Shown here in pieces: positions 22,149-32,660 of a DNA stretch of 64,000 nt. Every line of letters begins with the position of its first letter. The first letter of the stretch is position 1. The notes under the pieces were generated by a model. That model saw only the letters and a program-made list of their open reading frames with translations. It was not told where the DNA came from and did no database searches. This DNA comes from Avena insularis (taxonomy: Eukaryota > Streptophyta > Magnoliopsida > Poales > Poaceae), in assembly GCA_023614405.1 (NCBI GenBank), contig CM042684.1, positions 537,710,682 through 537,774,681 of the forward strand. The letters are read 5' to 3'. The translations under genes and the position numbers were made by a program.

Positions 22149-23980
22149 TAGTTGGTCGTCTGCTTCTTTGAAAATATGTTTCTCTTTTTCAAGTTCCGGA
22201 ACTTCTTCATCAGTTTCACTACAGATCGCTCATTGCCCACTGAATCATAGTAAATGCTCCTCGGACCAATCGGCCAGCTTTTCGTTTCTGCATTGCTGTG
22301 TTTTAAAGTGAGTAAATATCAAAGACAAAAGGAATGCACGAGTTGTCCTCATACCGATGTACCAAACAAGTAACTTGATTAACTTACTTGCGATGATTCG
22401 TCTAATCAATTTCCATCAAAGAAACTTATGTCTCATGTACCACCTATTTCCCTGGAAATAAAATAGTAGCACCACACCCATCTCCATGCAGATAGAAAAG
22501 TAGCATAGTGAATATTATCCTTTCAGAGTGACAGTGAATAGTACAAATCGTATAAATTATGCAACTCAAATTTTGCTAGTACATGGGACAGCAATATTTC
22601 AAAACATGAATGAGACTACCTGATCGAGTATCATGTTGGAGCCAACAATTACATGATACTTCAAATGCATAAATTCAACCCCTGAAGCTAATCTGGGTCT
22701 AAGAATTTGGTATGTCCGACAAAGGAAAGAACCTATCTTTCTGGCTAATGTGCGTGCATGAGTTCTCTTATTATATATCCATGTACCTTCCCTAAAGTTA
22801 AAGGTTAAACTATGTATTCCACATCATAGTCTGTAGAACTGGAGATCGAAGATCAACCCAATAGTCATTGAACTGGTACAGTGAGAGTAGCGACGCAATA
22901 CTTGTGCAGGTAAAGATATCAACATGGTCTACGGGGAATCTTATCAACCAACGGCAAGTCCATATGCGACAAAAATGATCCTCTGTGCGGCGTTGCTTCG
23001 AGCTTGAGAGCCCGGGCAACATGGCGGCCGGCAAGTTCTCCTCCTGCACGTGCAGAAACCTCCCCCTCACCTCACCCAACCCTACAATCATAGACTGCCC
23101 CTCTGTCGAGCGCCTAGAAGATCTCTCAGGTGTGCCTCTCCAACACCTGAATTGGAGTTGTTATCTTATCAGTGCTTTTTACCTCATCGTCTCTAGACGG
23201 GCGGAATTGGATTTGGGGCTTCATGTAGCGGCCAAAAAAATATTCCATAGTAGAAATTGCCTGTTATTTTATTTTATGCATCATCATGACATCATACATA
23301 TTTTTCTTGCATCTTTCAGATCCATTCCTTGTGCGTGCATCCTCGTGTCCACAGCTTTCCTCCATATGCCTTGCTTCCATGAGCACACCACACCAATTCT
23401 CCTGATGCTCGCAGTTCACCAACCTCGAAGCCGATGGTCAGAATAGAACCCATCATCGATGCGCATCTTTTTCATGTACAGCTCGACTTGATTTTAAGCT
23501 TGTATGTGCTAATCCCAATCTATGAAGAGTAAGTATGTTTAGAGAGGAGAGAGAAAGGGGAGGAGGAAGATAGCCTTGCACGCCATCGTGCAACCGTGCG
23601 CTCGCCCGATTCTGGCCCGCTAGAAACATCTGAATCAACCGTTATCCCTAGGCTTGGCTATGGACTGCTTTAATACCCGTGCTGCCCATAACGTGGAATG
23701 CTGCAGGCAACCAAACAGACCGATTTCTACCCAACTCAGCCTGCCCGGAGGAACTGCAGGCTACCAAATGCGTCCTTGTAGACCATTACATGTTTGTTTG
23801 GTAAGTCTAGATCGATAAGAGATTGAGCGGCACATCCTGGTATGCTGATTTTTTCCTCTATCTGGTGGATTCTAGAAATAGGCCTAGAACAAGCCAGCTA
23901 GGAGTTAGCGGTTTATGTCTTGTCTATTTTCCGAGGATGTTCTGTTTCGTTTGGTGCCTCTGAATGGAGGTTTTCTTGTA
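22149..23980. other. No firm gene; weak GC-rich patch
   Basis: Mostly intermediate GC. Around 23021 the plus strand reads ATGGCGGCCGGC followed by about 50 open codons (to 23150), and an open frame on the minus strand overlaps it, but neither shows a known motif. The stretch 23640-23810 has phrases like GCAACCAAACAGACC common in grass intergenic DNA. Confidence 0.25.
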
Positions 23981-24108
23981 CTCTCTTCCTTTGTCTTAAA
24001 ATAGATATCGCAAATTTATGAAAATTTAGATGAATCTATATACTAAATAGTGTTTAGATTTATCCAAATTTTGATAAATTCATGACATCTATTTTGAGAC
24101 GGAGGGAG
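23981..24108. mobile_element. Stowaway MITE M7
   Basis: 128 bp, CTCTCTTCCTTTGTCTTAAAATAG ... CTATTTTGAGACGGAGGGAG with TA at 23979-23980 and 24109-24110. Internal halves (GATGAATCTATATACTAAA and its mirror) make it a long hairpin. Confidence 0.9.
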
Positions 24109-24267
24109 TATATCTGAGCATTGTATCTTCCAACTTTTTTTGTTACATGTCACATATCTTCTATCTAGACCGATGAATGTAGTTTTGATGAAAAGCCTCT
24201 TCGGTAAGACATCCATAGAGCCATGCCCTCGCTCTGCTAAGAAATTTCACAGCCGTTCACGTTTCAC

Positions 24268-24620
24268 TATGACAGAGCGGCCCTCTGCCATGTGGGCAAG
24301 ATAACACGGCAAGGCTTTGCGTGTGTATACACACGGCAAATGTCACACGACAATGTTTGCCACGGCAAATGCCCTTTACCGTGTGTTTTCTAAATAAGAC
24401 ACGGCAAGGCCTTTGTCATATGTCTTACGCATAGACACGTCAAAGTAAGGTGTGATGACGGTTCCCTTGGAGATGACGGTGTCTATTCTTTGCCGTGTGT
24501 CACCAATAAATCATACACGGCAAAGGCTGTTTTTGCCGTGTGTCTCCCATAAATCCTACACGGCAAAGGCTGCCTTTGCCGTGTGTCGTACAAGGCAAAA
24601 AGGCCGCCTTTTCAAAATAA
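24268..24620. mobile_element. CACTA-type terminus with subterminal repeats
   Basis: At least seven copies of an ACACGGCAA / TTGCCGTGT motif occur in both orientations (for example near 24315, 24350, 24400, 24500, 24540, 24580). Clustered short inverted motifs of this sequence are typical of subterminal regions of grass CACTA (En/Spm) transposons. CACTATGACAGAG at 24268 is a possible outer terminus. No transposase frame is present. Confidence 0.55.
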
Positions 24621-24860
24621 ATTGAAAAAAAATCAATTGTTTTTTTTCAAACTTTTTTGATTTTTTTTTACTTGTTAATCTCATATTGGATAAGTTTAAC
24701 TCTAAGTATGCTTAATATTATGTCAAATTACACTCATGATCAAACTTCCACTACAGTCACCCATCTTACACCGACCGGCCAGGTATAATAAGGTGACCTA
24801 TGTTCGGTCACCAACATCATCGCCAAGGCGCGGGAAATCGATCGAGCGCTACCGTATAGG

Positions 24861-25835
24861 AGGAAGTTTTCCTTTTCATCGCCCCTGAAAAGACATTTTT
24901 CATTTTACGAGTGCTAAAAGTTCTCTGAAGCAACCACCAAAGGCATAATTCAAAATGGTACCACCCCATTTAAAAAAAAATACTAAACCACTTTACATGG
25001 ACAATGTCCCAACCAGGGTATCTCAAACCTTTCCGTTCACCCGGGTGAAAAAGACAAATATCCGCCAAATCGGCAGGAAGTGGGGCCAGTTTAAACTACA
25101 GGTATATGATCTAAGAAAAATCACAATATGATGTTTTTCTAGAGATCCAATTCAAGTTTTAGCGAGGCTCATCCCCGATCTTCATGCTCGCCATTTTGAC
25201 AATAGTATGAAACGGGCATAAGAAATTCAAAAACAGTCCGAACAATGTAAATCCCTCGCGTGGTGTCATATTATGTGACATAGTTGTAAAGAAAATAACA
25301 AACTTGGTATAATGATTGCATCTCGAAAAGTCCTTTTGAAACAATGAGCTAGCATGTTCGAGATTTCATGGCTTTCGGACTAAATGACCAATGTTATGGC
25401 TATAATCATGATATAGTTTGCGATAGTGTGCCCATATTATGCACGCATGTGTATCTTGTGATGGCCAAAAATATTGCAGTAGGAAGTTTTCCTTTTTATC
25501 GCACGAAAAAACCATTTTCCATTTTACGAGTGCTAAAAACTGGGCGTTTTGTGAAGCAACCACCCTATTTTTCAAAAATACTAGACCACCTTACACGGAC
25601 AATGTCCTAACAAGGGTATCTCAAACCTTTCCGTCCACCCCGTGTCCGCCGAATCGGCAGGAAGTGGGTCCGGTTTAAACTACATGTACATGATCTAATG
25701 TTCATGATTTTTTTTAAAAAATCATTTTTAGACTCACAATATGATGTTTCTTCAGAGATTCAATTCAAGTTTTAGCGAGGCTCATACCCCATCTTCATGC
25801 TCGCCATTTTGACCATAGTTTGAAACGGGACTTCA
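24861..25835. repeat. Direct duplication, about 617 bp apart
   Basis: Segment 24861-25220 recurs at 25479-25835: shared words AGGAAGTTTTCCTTTT, CATTTTACGAGTGCTAAAA, GAAGCAACCACC, GGTATCTCAAACCTTTCCGT, AATCGGCAGGAAGTGGG, CAATTCAAGTTTTAGCGAGG and CTTCATGCTCGCCATTTTGAC. The copies differ by small indels. The intervening 25221-25478 is unique. They may be internal tandem repeats of the neighbouring CACTA-like element. Confidence 0.85.
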
Positions 25836-26799
25836 AAAATTGTGAAAGTATTTTTATAGAAACAGTTGAAATCCATGTTTATTATTTTTTTGGGTACTAT
25901 TATACATAAAAAGGCCAAATACGCAAGTTTCATTTTTTTCATTAGTACACTTGCTATAAACAAACATGTAGCCTCTCAATTGTTTATCAAACTGCTCAAC
26001 TAGAGAAAATTAAAAGAGCATTTGTTAATTTAACATGAAGAACCGGGTTTATAACCACCTTTCATATGTGAGGTTAATTTATGATGTTAATATACAAGCC
26101 CCAAATTGAGTACGTTTCAATATGGGCATACACCTGTTCACATGCGAGGCTCCATCTAACTATTTTATATCCATCTCGTAGTGTGAGTGAAATCCACATA
26201 AATTGCAATGGTATGTAATGTGTTCATTTAGTTGTAGTATCCTTAAATACCATGACAGGAAGAAATATAATGCTTATAGAGATTTCTAGAGTGCATGATC
26301 CTTGGTGCAAGTAAACATATATATGAGCTACCTATAAGATTTTTCTATTTTCGTGCACTGCTTCACTTAGTACTACTCAGTGTTGTCCAAGATTGGTAAC
26401 GTTTCTCACTTTTCTGCTCTTCCCTCCACCCAACTCTATTGAATTCCCACACGAAGTTTTTTTCCTTCGAGTGGAAGTCTTTAATCATAACAAGGCTGAT
26501 TTCATGACATAAGTTGGATAGTAAAAGTTAACTGTAGGACAATGAGTTAAGAACTCGGGTGGACCAGAAAATTGGTGACAGAGGGATCAAGGGACTGATT
26601 TAATGAGATGTTGGTATAACTCCCTTCTTTGCCTCCATCTTTGAACGCTAGAGCACCACACCGACGGGGAAGACAACCAGGTAGCACCGGTCCTGGCCAA
26701 AGAAGACCGTCGGTGCCCCGTACTCCTAGTCCAGCATAACGCATGAGTCCAGAATAACACTGAGAAGCTAGCCCATAGGCCTTAAAAACTCTTATACAG
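25836..26799. other. No supported feature
   Basis: AT-rich to 26540, then a moderately GC-rich portion (26580-26790) with a minus-strand open frame that has no recognisable motif. Confidence 0.3.
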
Positions 26800-26927
26800 C
26801 TGCAGGCGCACCTCGAGATAAAGAAGGAGGCCCTCACACGCCGCGTGAAGCAGAAGATCATCGATGACCCCTCCGACAGGAATGAGCTCACCTACCGCGT
26901 CGCCGCCGCGCCCTTGGCTCTGATGAG
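26800..26927 (+). pseudogene. Orphan internal exon of an unknown gene
   Basis: After a plausible acceptor (CTTATACAG|CTGCAG) the plus strand reads 42 codons without stop with strong G/C at third positions, as in grass genes: LQAHLEIKKEALTRRVKQ, then IIDDPSDRNELTYRVAAAPL. The sequence is cut at about 26930 where R7 begins. The peptide is charged and soluble, possibly helical. I do not recognise the family. No neighbouring exon was found, so it is most likely a captured or stranded gene fragment. Confidence 0.35.
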
Positions 26928-26932
26928 GTTTT

Positions 26933-27428
26933 TTAAGAGAACAATGCTAGCAGTTGCAGGCGTGCAGCCTTATCTTTAGTGCAACAACAATTAATGCTTT
27001 CGGCGAAAAATGGCAGCATTTTAATTATATTTCATTGCAAGGCATATATGCTTATACAACAAAGAATATTGATTCTTTATAAAATTAAGTACTCCCTTCG
27101 TCTCGGATTTGTGAAAAATTAGATGAATCTAGACAATATTTATTATATAGATTCATCCAAATTTTGACAAATCCATGACATCTATTTTTAGACCGAGGGA
27201 GTAGTGTTCACAAGGAACTTAGAACCAATTACATGTCGTTGCTCAGTCTGATGATTTCTGTGTAACAGAAAATAAGGCTCTAATTTGGTATCTAGATTCA
27301 TCCAAATTTTGACAAACCCAAGACATCTATTTTGAGACGGAGGGAGTAGTGTTCACAAGGAACTTAGAACCAATTACATGTCGTTGCTCAGTCTGATGAT
27401 TTCTGTGTAACGGAAAAGAAGGCTCCGA
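26933..27428 (+). repeat. R repeat, copy R7 (internal part, with tandem duplication)
   Basis: Starts at the AGAACAATGCTAGCAGTTGCAG landmark and contains a MITE and the AGTGTTCACAAGGAACTTAG junction. The segment from TAGATTCATCCAAATTTTGAC to AAGGCTCYRATTTG occurs twice in tandem (about 27141-27280 and 27284-27428), so the right half of the MITE is duplicated. Confidence 0.8.
27092..27201. mobile_element. Stowaway MITE M8
   Basis: CTCCCTTCGTCTCGG ... TATTTTTAGACCGAGGGAG, TA at 27090-27091 and 27202-27203. Same position in R as M1. A partial second copy of its right half ends at 27346 because of the tandem duplication. Confidence 0.8.
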
Positions 27429-28587
27429 TTTGCTATAAGTACCGAGAAGGCCCATTGTCTACTAATTTGGGGTAGTTCTATTGGAACTTGGTCGCTGGAA
27501 GTAAGGCTTCCGATATGAACAAATGAAAGGGCCAGTAGTTAGTTCCTGGCTGACTGGATGAGTTCACCACACAATTAGATAACTACTATCATAATTCCCT
27601 TTCTTAATCCTTTTTTCACTAGTCGATGACAAGAATCGATTGTAATGGTATAACTATACGGTATGAATATGATATAGTAGTGATGGTTTTCACTCACTCA
27701 CTGAAGAATCCTGTTTTAAGGAAAATATGTACTACATTCTTGGTTGTTTTCAGTCACTGAAGAATCATGTTTTAATAAGGAATATAAATACAAATTCTTG
27801 CTGGTAACTCTCTGTTTTATACTAGTTGAGTAGAAAGTATAGTAACTGAGATTTACACTATTGTGTAATCTATGTGTGGGCGATAGCTTGTTTTGGGGCA
27901 TGAACTGGCACCATTTTTGTATCATGAGATTTAGCTAGGACAACTGCAGTATTTGTGCAAACACCCATCATGAGCCTTGTCATGGCCAACAGGCCAAGTA
28001 ATTTTTCCACAGAAAATATAGATGATGTATACAAATAAAACCAGACATGCTGAAATTATCATCTGAGCAAAACCCTTGTGCATGCACACATGAGCGGTAA
28101 GTGCACTAGAAAAGCATCTCATAATGATATGTGTTGTCCTGTTAAAAATAGAATTAGCTAGGCCGAAATTTTAGGTACAAAAAGTGTCGCAAAATCTCTT
28201 CGATTGCTAGCTACATACATATATGCGAACGTTGTTTGCTATATTTGATGCGTAGATCATGGAGGATAGCTCCAGTGCGTGGTATTTTGATCGCTACAGT
28301 GTAACCAGATGGCATTCCAGGTATATTGCTCTTTTTCGTGATCTATCATATTCTGCTTGGTCAGACACACACAAAGGACAATCTACCATCAGTTTGACAG
28401 CCAGACTATCATACATTCTGAATATCTGACGGCCCGTAAGTTCCAACCTTGTAACGGATAAGTGTCGAACCAACAAGGAAATCGCCTGAACAACCAAGCA
28501 TGGCTTCGAAAGAAATCGTTTCTGAACATGACAGATAGAACCAAATTTAGAAGATCCAAGACTCTGGATGAGGACAGATACGAAGTA

Positions 28588-28754
28588 CTTCCTCTGTTTT
28601 ATAATATAAGATGTTTTAGCTTTGTAAATTGAGTGTATCTAGACTTCTTTTAGTGTAGGTTCATCTAGATTTAGAGTGAACCTACGCATTAAAAGGGATC
28701 TAGATACACTCCTTTCATAAAGCTAAAACATCTTATATTTTGAAACGGAGGGAG
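28588..28754. mobile_element. Stowaway MITE M9 (167 bp)
   Basis: CTTCCTCTGTTTTATAATATAAG ... CTTATATTTTGAAACGGAGGGAG, TA at 28586-28587 and 28755-28756. Long arms pair over most of the element. Unit C at 59107 has the empty site (ACCG-TA-GTAGGCTGGACTAA). Confidence 0.92.
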
Positions 28755-29750
28755 TAGTAGGCTGGACTAACGAGCTGATTAAGGCTCAACGTGCAAAAGT
28801 CATTGTTCGGCTTATTTGTTCATTACGTGCTCGCGAGCTGCTCGACAAGAAAATGTCGGAGTACATAAATCCATTAGTCTTAAGTAGGCAGGGCATACAT
28901 GTATCACTTATCTTTTTGAAGAAAGAAAGAAGGATTAGGTGGTTTTTTGCTCACCTAGGCTAGTTGGATGTGTGATTTAGCTAGTTAGTTAGATGAGCTA
29001 CGGATTAGCATCGTTAAAGTGCTCGTTAATGTTGCCTCTGAGTTTCAAGCTTTATGTCCTACCCTCCGTTCGATCAGTTCTCGTCTCTCGCTTGCAGATA
29101 TACCACTCACATCAGTTACTGTTGGAGGGCACTTTGTGACGCTACGAAATGTCGGAGTACATAAATCCATTAGTCATAAGTAGGCAGGGCATACATGTAA
29201 CACTGACCTGTTTGAAGAAAGAAAGAAGGATTAGGTGGTTTTTTTACACGATTATGTGGGGAGAGCTCGCCTAGGCTAGCTAGTTAGTTCAATGGACTAT
29301 GGGTTAGCATCATTAAAGTGCTCGTTAATGTCGCCTCTGAGTTTCGAGCTTTATGTCCATCCCTAGTTCCTTCTCCATTCAATCGATATGCTTGACAAAG
29401 GGTACTATTTATATCATAATCTATATGTAGCGGGTATAGTTTAGTGATAAAAGTGTGATTCATTCTATTAATAACGGAATTTGAATTGAGGTACTTAAAG
29501 GCATCTTTAAGTTTTTTAGAACAAAGCAAAATATTATCTAGACGCATAAATAGATTAACTCTTGCTATGAAAGAGGCTCGTATTTTATCTTTATCTTTCT
29601 TGCCGTTTCGTAACTATGAGAACAAAAAAAAAATAGACATATTCCTCAATTAACGTCAAGTAGACACGGTGAAACCAAATTTTGTTACAGATACAACAGG
29701 AAGTACGCGGTGATTATATTTGCTCGATCGGCAGACAACAAAATTCGCTA

Positions 29751-30170
29751 CTCCCTCCGATCCTAAATAAGTGTAACAGTTTTAAACTCCTGTGGCTGGC
29801 CCAGGCCCTGACTAGTTGATAAAACAAACCCGAAAAGCTAGAGTCTCTCCGTTTGTTCGGTCTTCCGCTCCCTATCCTACCCTCCGTAAAATCAGTTCTA
29901 TTCTCTCACTTGCAGATGATGCATCTCTCCACTCTCGATCCATTACAATCGCTCACTTTACTTAAGTGGGCTAGATGTCTCAACTGCAGACTTTCGTTGT
30001 TCTTACAAGCAGCTCAGAGCCCTTGCCTGCTAACGAGTAGACCCTCACTCTTTGGGGTTCTCTAAAACAAGACAAACTGAATAACAAGACGAAGTCGAGC
30101 TATTCCGATTGCGCCCGCAGCGTGTTCGGGCACTGTGGGTTCTGCTTGGAAAACAAAGATAAAGAGGGAG
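29751..30170. mobile_element. Stowaway-like insertion, 420 bp, carrying copied flank
   Basis: Starts CTCCCTCCGATCCTAAATAAG after TA (29749-29750) and ends AAAGAGGGAG before TA (30171-30172). The segment is lacking at the matching place in unit B (CGGCAGACAA|CTAGTAGATATATGC). The right inverted repeat is poor. Part of the interior (29872-29915: CCTACCCTCCG...ATCAGTTCT...CACTTGCAGAT) copies sequence at 29055-29100. Either a large MITE with acquired DNA or two events. Confidence 0.5.
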
Positions 30171-30246
30171 TACTAGATATATATACAATGCAGCGAGTAG
30201 TTTCATTATTCAGGCAGGCAGTATTTATAGGTCTAAACAATAGTAA

Positions 30247-30657
30247 CTAACAGCAGGGGCTTTCGGGCGGTTGGAGCAAGACTATGAGGCCGCCAATGGT
30301 GAATCCCGTGGCCGCGCTGTAGGCGGCACCCTTGAGCCCCTCGCGGACGGCGGCGCGAGGCCCCTGATGCATGGAGAAGAGGGCGTTGGCGCCGCCCCAG
30401 GCGGCCGCAAAGTTCAAGGGGCTGTACGCTTGGCGCGATTGCACCATGCCGGCATGGATGGCTGTCATGACACCGAACCAGGCTGCCCAGCGGCGGACGC
30501 ATGGCCCGTTGTTGATCACCTCCTGGACACCGGCGGCGAGGCGGCAGCCCTTGGAGGAGGTACGCAGGGCGCCCTTGACCAAGTAGAAGGCGGAGCCGCC
30601 GGCGGCGGCAACGATGAAGAACTCGCACCCGGTCTGGACGACGTCCGGTAAAGTCAT
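30247..30657 (-). CDS. Tim17/Tim22/Tim23-family (PRAT) protein, divergent Tim17-like
   Basis: Intronless 136-aa frame from ATG at 30657 to TAG at 30247. The start is chosen because the N-terminal fragment in unit C (ATG at 59817) begins at the matching codon. The family forms channels of the mitochondrial inner-membrane protein import machinery or related plastid/outer membrane pores. Seen here: GGSAFYLVKG (about residues 20-29, like GGSAFHFLKG of Tim17), RLAAGVQEV, and four hydrophobic segments near 12-27, 57-72, 83-97 and 112-128, several with small-residue patterns (AAAWGG, GFTIGG). Length is close to plant Tim17 minus its tail. The Asp normally present in the PRAT signature loop (RQKED in Tim17) is replaced (RQAYSPLN). 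Unclear whether expressed; a TATA box lies upstream. Confidence 0.7.
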   Translation of the reverse strand: MTLPDVVQTGCEFFIVAAAGGSAFYLVKGALRTSSKGCRLAAGVQEVINNGPCVRRWAAWFGVMTAIHAGMVQSRQAYSPLNFAAAWGGANALFSMHQGPRAAVREGLKGAAYSAATGFTIGGLIVLLQPPESPCC

Positions 30658-30669
30658 CTCGGCGGCCAA

Positions 30670-31737
30670 GTGGATCGGTTTCAGTTAGTTCTAGCTAGGG
30701 TTACGTACAATTAGGGAATCGACGGTTCAGATATAGGCAAATATATATAAGTGTATCGCCGGTGTCCTCGTGGGCGCACACCATTGTATATCTAAATAAA
30801 GATTTTAGTTTAATGAAAATCGTTGACCATCTCGCCTGACATGTGGCCCCAGGGTGGACACGGGACGACACGCCGCCTATCCATCTCCTGTCCGTTGGGT
30901 CAAGAATGCGTCAGTCCGTGGGCCTCCGGACAGCTTGCGGTGCACCATTGGGGCCTGGTTTTCTCGTCGCCGTGTATGCGAGGCCTGGAATTCTACCTTG
31001 TTTCGGCGCTATAGTTGGATGGTGTCGAACTGTACTAATTCAGTTACATCGTACTTGGCGACAAACTGAGTGGTCATTCCGAACTAGTTTTGCTAGGGGG
31101 TAAGATGAGGTATTAGTTTTGTCAAAAAAAATACGGATAAGCCTAGCTAGCATTTAACTACTCCTTTGCATCTATTTAGTAATAAGTCACGTAACGTATA
31201 AAGAGCCGACTTAGAGCATCTCTAACATATCTAAGTATCAATTTTCTGTGTTTACTTATATACATCAATCTATTTTCTGATAGTTTAGAAGTGGTATTTT
31301 TGCACCTTATTGATATACATCTTTGCTGATAGTCAATTGTATTGACAATTGGTCTCGGTAGATGATAGCGCATAAAAAGCTAGACAACCGTGTTCCTATG
31401 CTTTCAAATCCACCACGCTATGAGTTGAGTTTTGTATAACCGTTAAGGTCATACAAAAAGCTCCTCGACCCCTCCGTCACAATTTTTACATTCACCGTTC
31501 CAACCAAAAATCTATGCGAGTAATCCATGGCTGGCGGGCACAACAGAGAAAGATTAGGCTTCTTCAGGGAGACCAGAGGGTGCGTAAGAAGCTCCAGCTC
31601 GCTCGCGCGTGGCAACGGAGCGGAGGCAGGGAGCTCTAGCACATCGGACTCGGCCAACAGATCTGGAGGCGTGCAGTATTGGCGCTCTGTCCAAGATCGC
31701 AACATGGCGACCTCCCCCTGAGCGGCAAAAAGGCGGC
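30670..31737. other. Right flank of Tim17-like gene in unit A; no gene
   Basis: Apart from the promoter region the stretch holds only short frames. About 30805-30850 (TTTAATGAAAATCGTTGACCATCTC, GACATGTGGC) is shared with unit C at 60020-60062. The rest, including the GC-rich piece 30840-31110, has no recognised content. Confidence 0.35.
30741..30750 (-). promoter_or_regulatory. TATA box of the Tim17-like gene
   Basis: On the minus strand the sequence is TTATATATAT, about 85-95 bases before the ATG at 30657, which would put a start of transcription near 30715 and a leader of about 55-60 bases. No canonical AATAAA follows the stop codon; AATAATGAAA (minus strand, around 30202-30211) is the nearest poly-A-like signal. 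Confidence 0.45.
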
Positions 31738-31992
31738 ATGGGGAGGGGGGAGTGGGTGGAATATCCTCAAGCAGATCCTCTTCGGTCGGTCCTAGAGTGC
31801 GCCGTCTTGGAACGCCTCATGGAGCAAGAGGAGGCGAAAAATGCCCCAATGGTGTTGCCGCGCGCCGCGGTCAATGAGGCACATGAGGAGCATGACACCC
31901 TGAAGGCGATCCACAACTCCTTGGCGGAGATAAATGTCTTCGGCATGAAGAAGGAGGAGGACGCCGCTCCTCCGACCAAGAGGCGTCAGTGA
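31738..31992 (+). CDS. Hypothetical ORF, 84 aa, C-terminal charged protein
   Basis: From an in-frame ATG at 31738 to TGA at 31992. The frame is open further upstream to 31609 without ATG. The product is acidic then basic at the end (KKEED...PPTKRRQ), with a helical middle section (LERLMEQEEAK, HEEHDTLKAIHNSL) that could be coiled. No domain was recognised. GC-rich third positions support coding only weakly. It lies between unit A's gene and the duplicated segment at 32017, and unit C has no matching part, so it may be an inserted fragment. Confidence 0.25.
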   Translation: MGRGEWVEYPQADPLRSVLECAVLERLMEQEEAKNAPMVLPRAAVNEAHEEHDTLKAIHNSLAEINVFGMKKEEDAAPPTKRRQ

Positions 31993-32016
31993 GCGCTCAT
32001 GACCGCCGGTGACGGC

Positions 32017-32640
32017 CGTGGCTAGTCCCCGGTAGGGGTAGGGTTAGGGTCCGTGGATCCTGCTAAGTAGAACCGTAGCTTGATGCGAACAACGAACCTA
32101 GACTGATCAATCTAGATGTTTTTAAGTTCGTATTTCCTGTGCAAATGATTTTTCAAATATGCAGTATGATTTTCCGCTCTCTGTTATGCGGACGTTGTTT
32201 CTCTCACTAGAAACATGATCAGCAATACATTCCTACATTTTTACAACAAAGGACCCTACAACTATTTTTGGAAACGTGACCAGGTTCTTCACTACGGTCG
32301 TCGCGGCCGCACTCGTCATTTCCGGGGACTATACCACTTGGTGACGACAAGGTGATTAGATGTCACGATGATCCTCCTTGATTGCACGATGGCCTAGAGG
32401 AAGAGGCAGAGATGACGCCAGCATGTCTGCAATGCTAGAGTTCGGAGTGGCCGCCCTTCAGCCATGAAATTCAGCAGCAGGACAGTGATTTAAGCCCGTC
32501 GACGAATTGCTGCTGATGATAAACTCCAGAAGTTCTTGAAAACAGCTTCGATGCTTTCCCACCGTCGCCACCGAGCAGTCACCGGCAGTCCCGCTCCCCA
32601 TCGTCTCTCGCCGCCACCACGCCCGGCCAGGTTGATTTGT
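32017..32640. repeat. Segment duplicated at 62670-63290
   Basis: Collinear match over about 620 bases: TAGGGGTAGGG, AACCTAGACTGATCAATC, GTATGATTTTCCGCTCTCT, ACAACAAAGGACCCTACAACTATTT, TACCACTTGGTGACGACAAGG, GACGCCAGCATGTCTGCAA, GCCATGAAATTCAGCAGCAGGAC and TCGCCACCGAGCAGT. Identity is roughly 80 percent by eye with indels. Neither copy has a shared open frame. Confidence 0.85.
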
Positions 32641-32660
32641 ATTGGAGCTACACAAAAAAG

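Larger units (their letters stand above)
27455..32660. repeat. Duplicated unit A (holds intact Tim17-like gene)
   Basis: The left flank (27455-28500) matches unit B (40465-43960) through long shared words such as CTACTAATTTGGGG, GAATCATGTTTTAATAAGGA, GGGGCATGAACTGGCACCAT, CACCCATCATGAGCC and ATCATCTGAGCAAAACCCTT. Parts also match unit C (58346-59830). The right flank 32017-32640 matches 62670-63290. Within A a smaller tandem duplication exists: 28855-29062 and 29152-29375 (GTCGGAGTACATAAATCCATTAGTC, GCAGGGCATACATG, AAGAAGGATTAGGTGGTTTTTT, CGCCTCTGAGTTTC). Confidence 0.85.

Noticed and set aside
30843..31103. Three overlapping plus-strand frames upstream of the Tim17-like gene
   Set aside because: Different phases over the same bases, no motif, and no counterpart in unit C.
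32030..32055. Telomere-like GGGGTAGGGTTAGGG phrase (also at 62682)
   Set aside because: Only two to three irregular units, not the plant TTTAGGG array. It is simply part of the duplicated flank.
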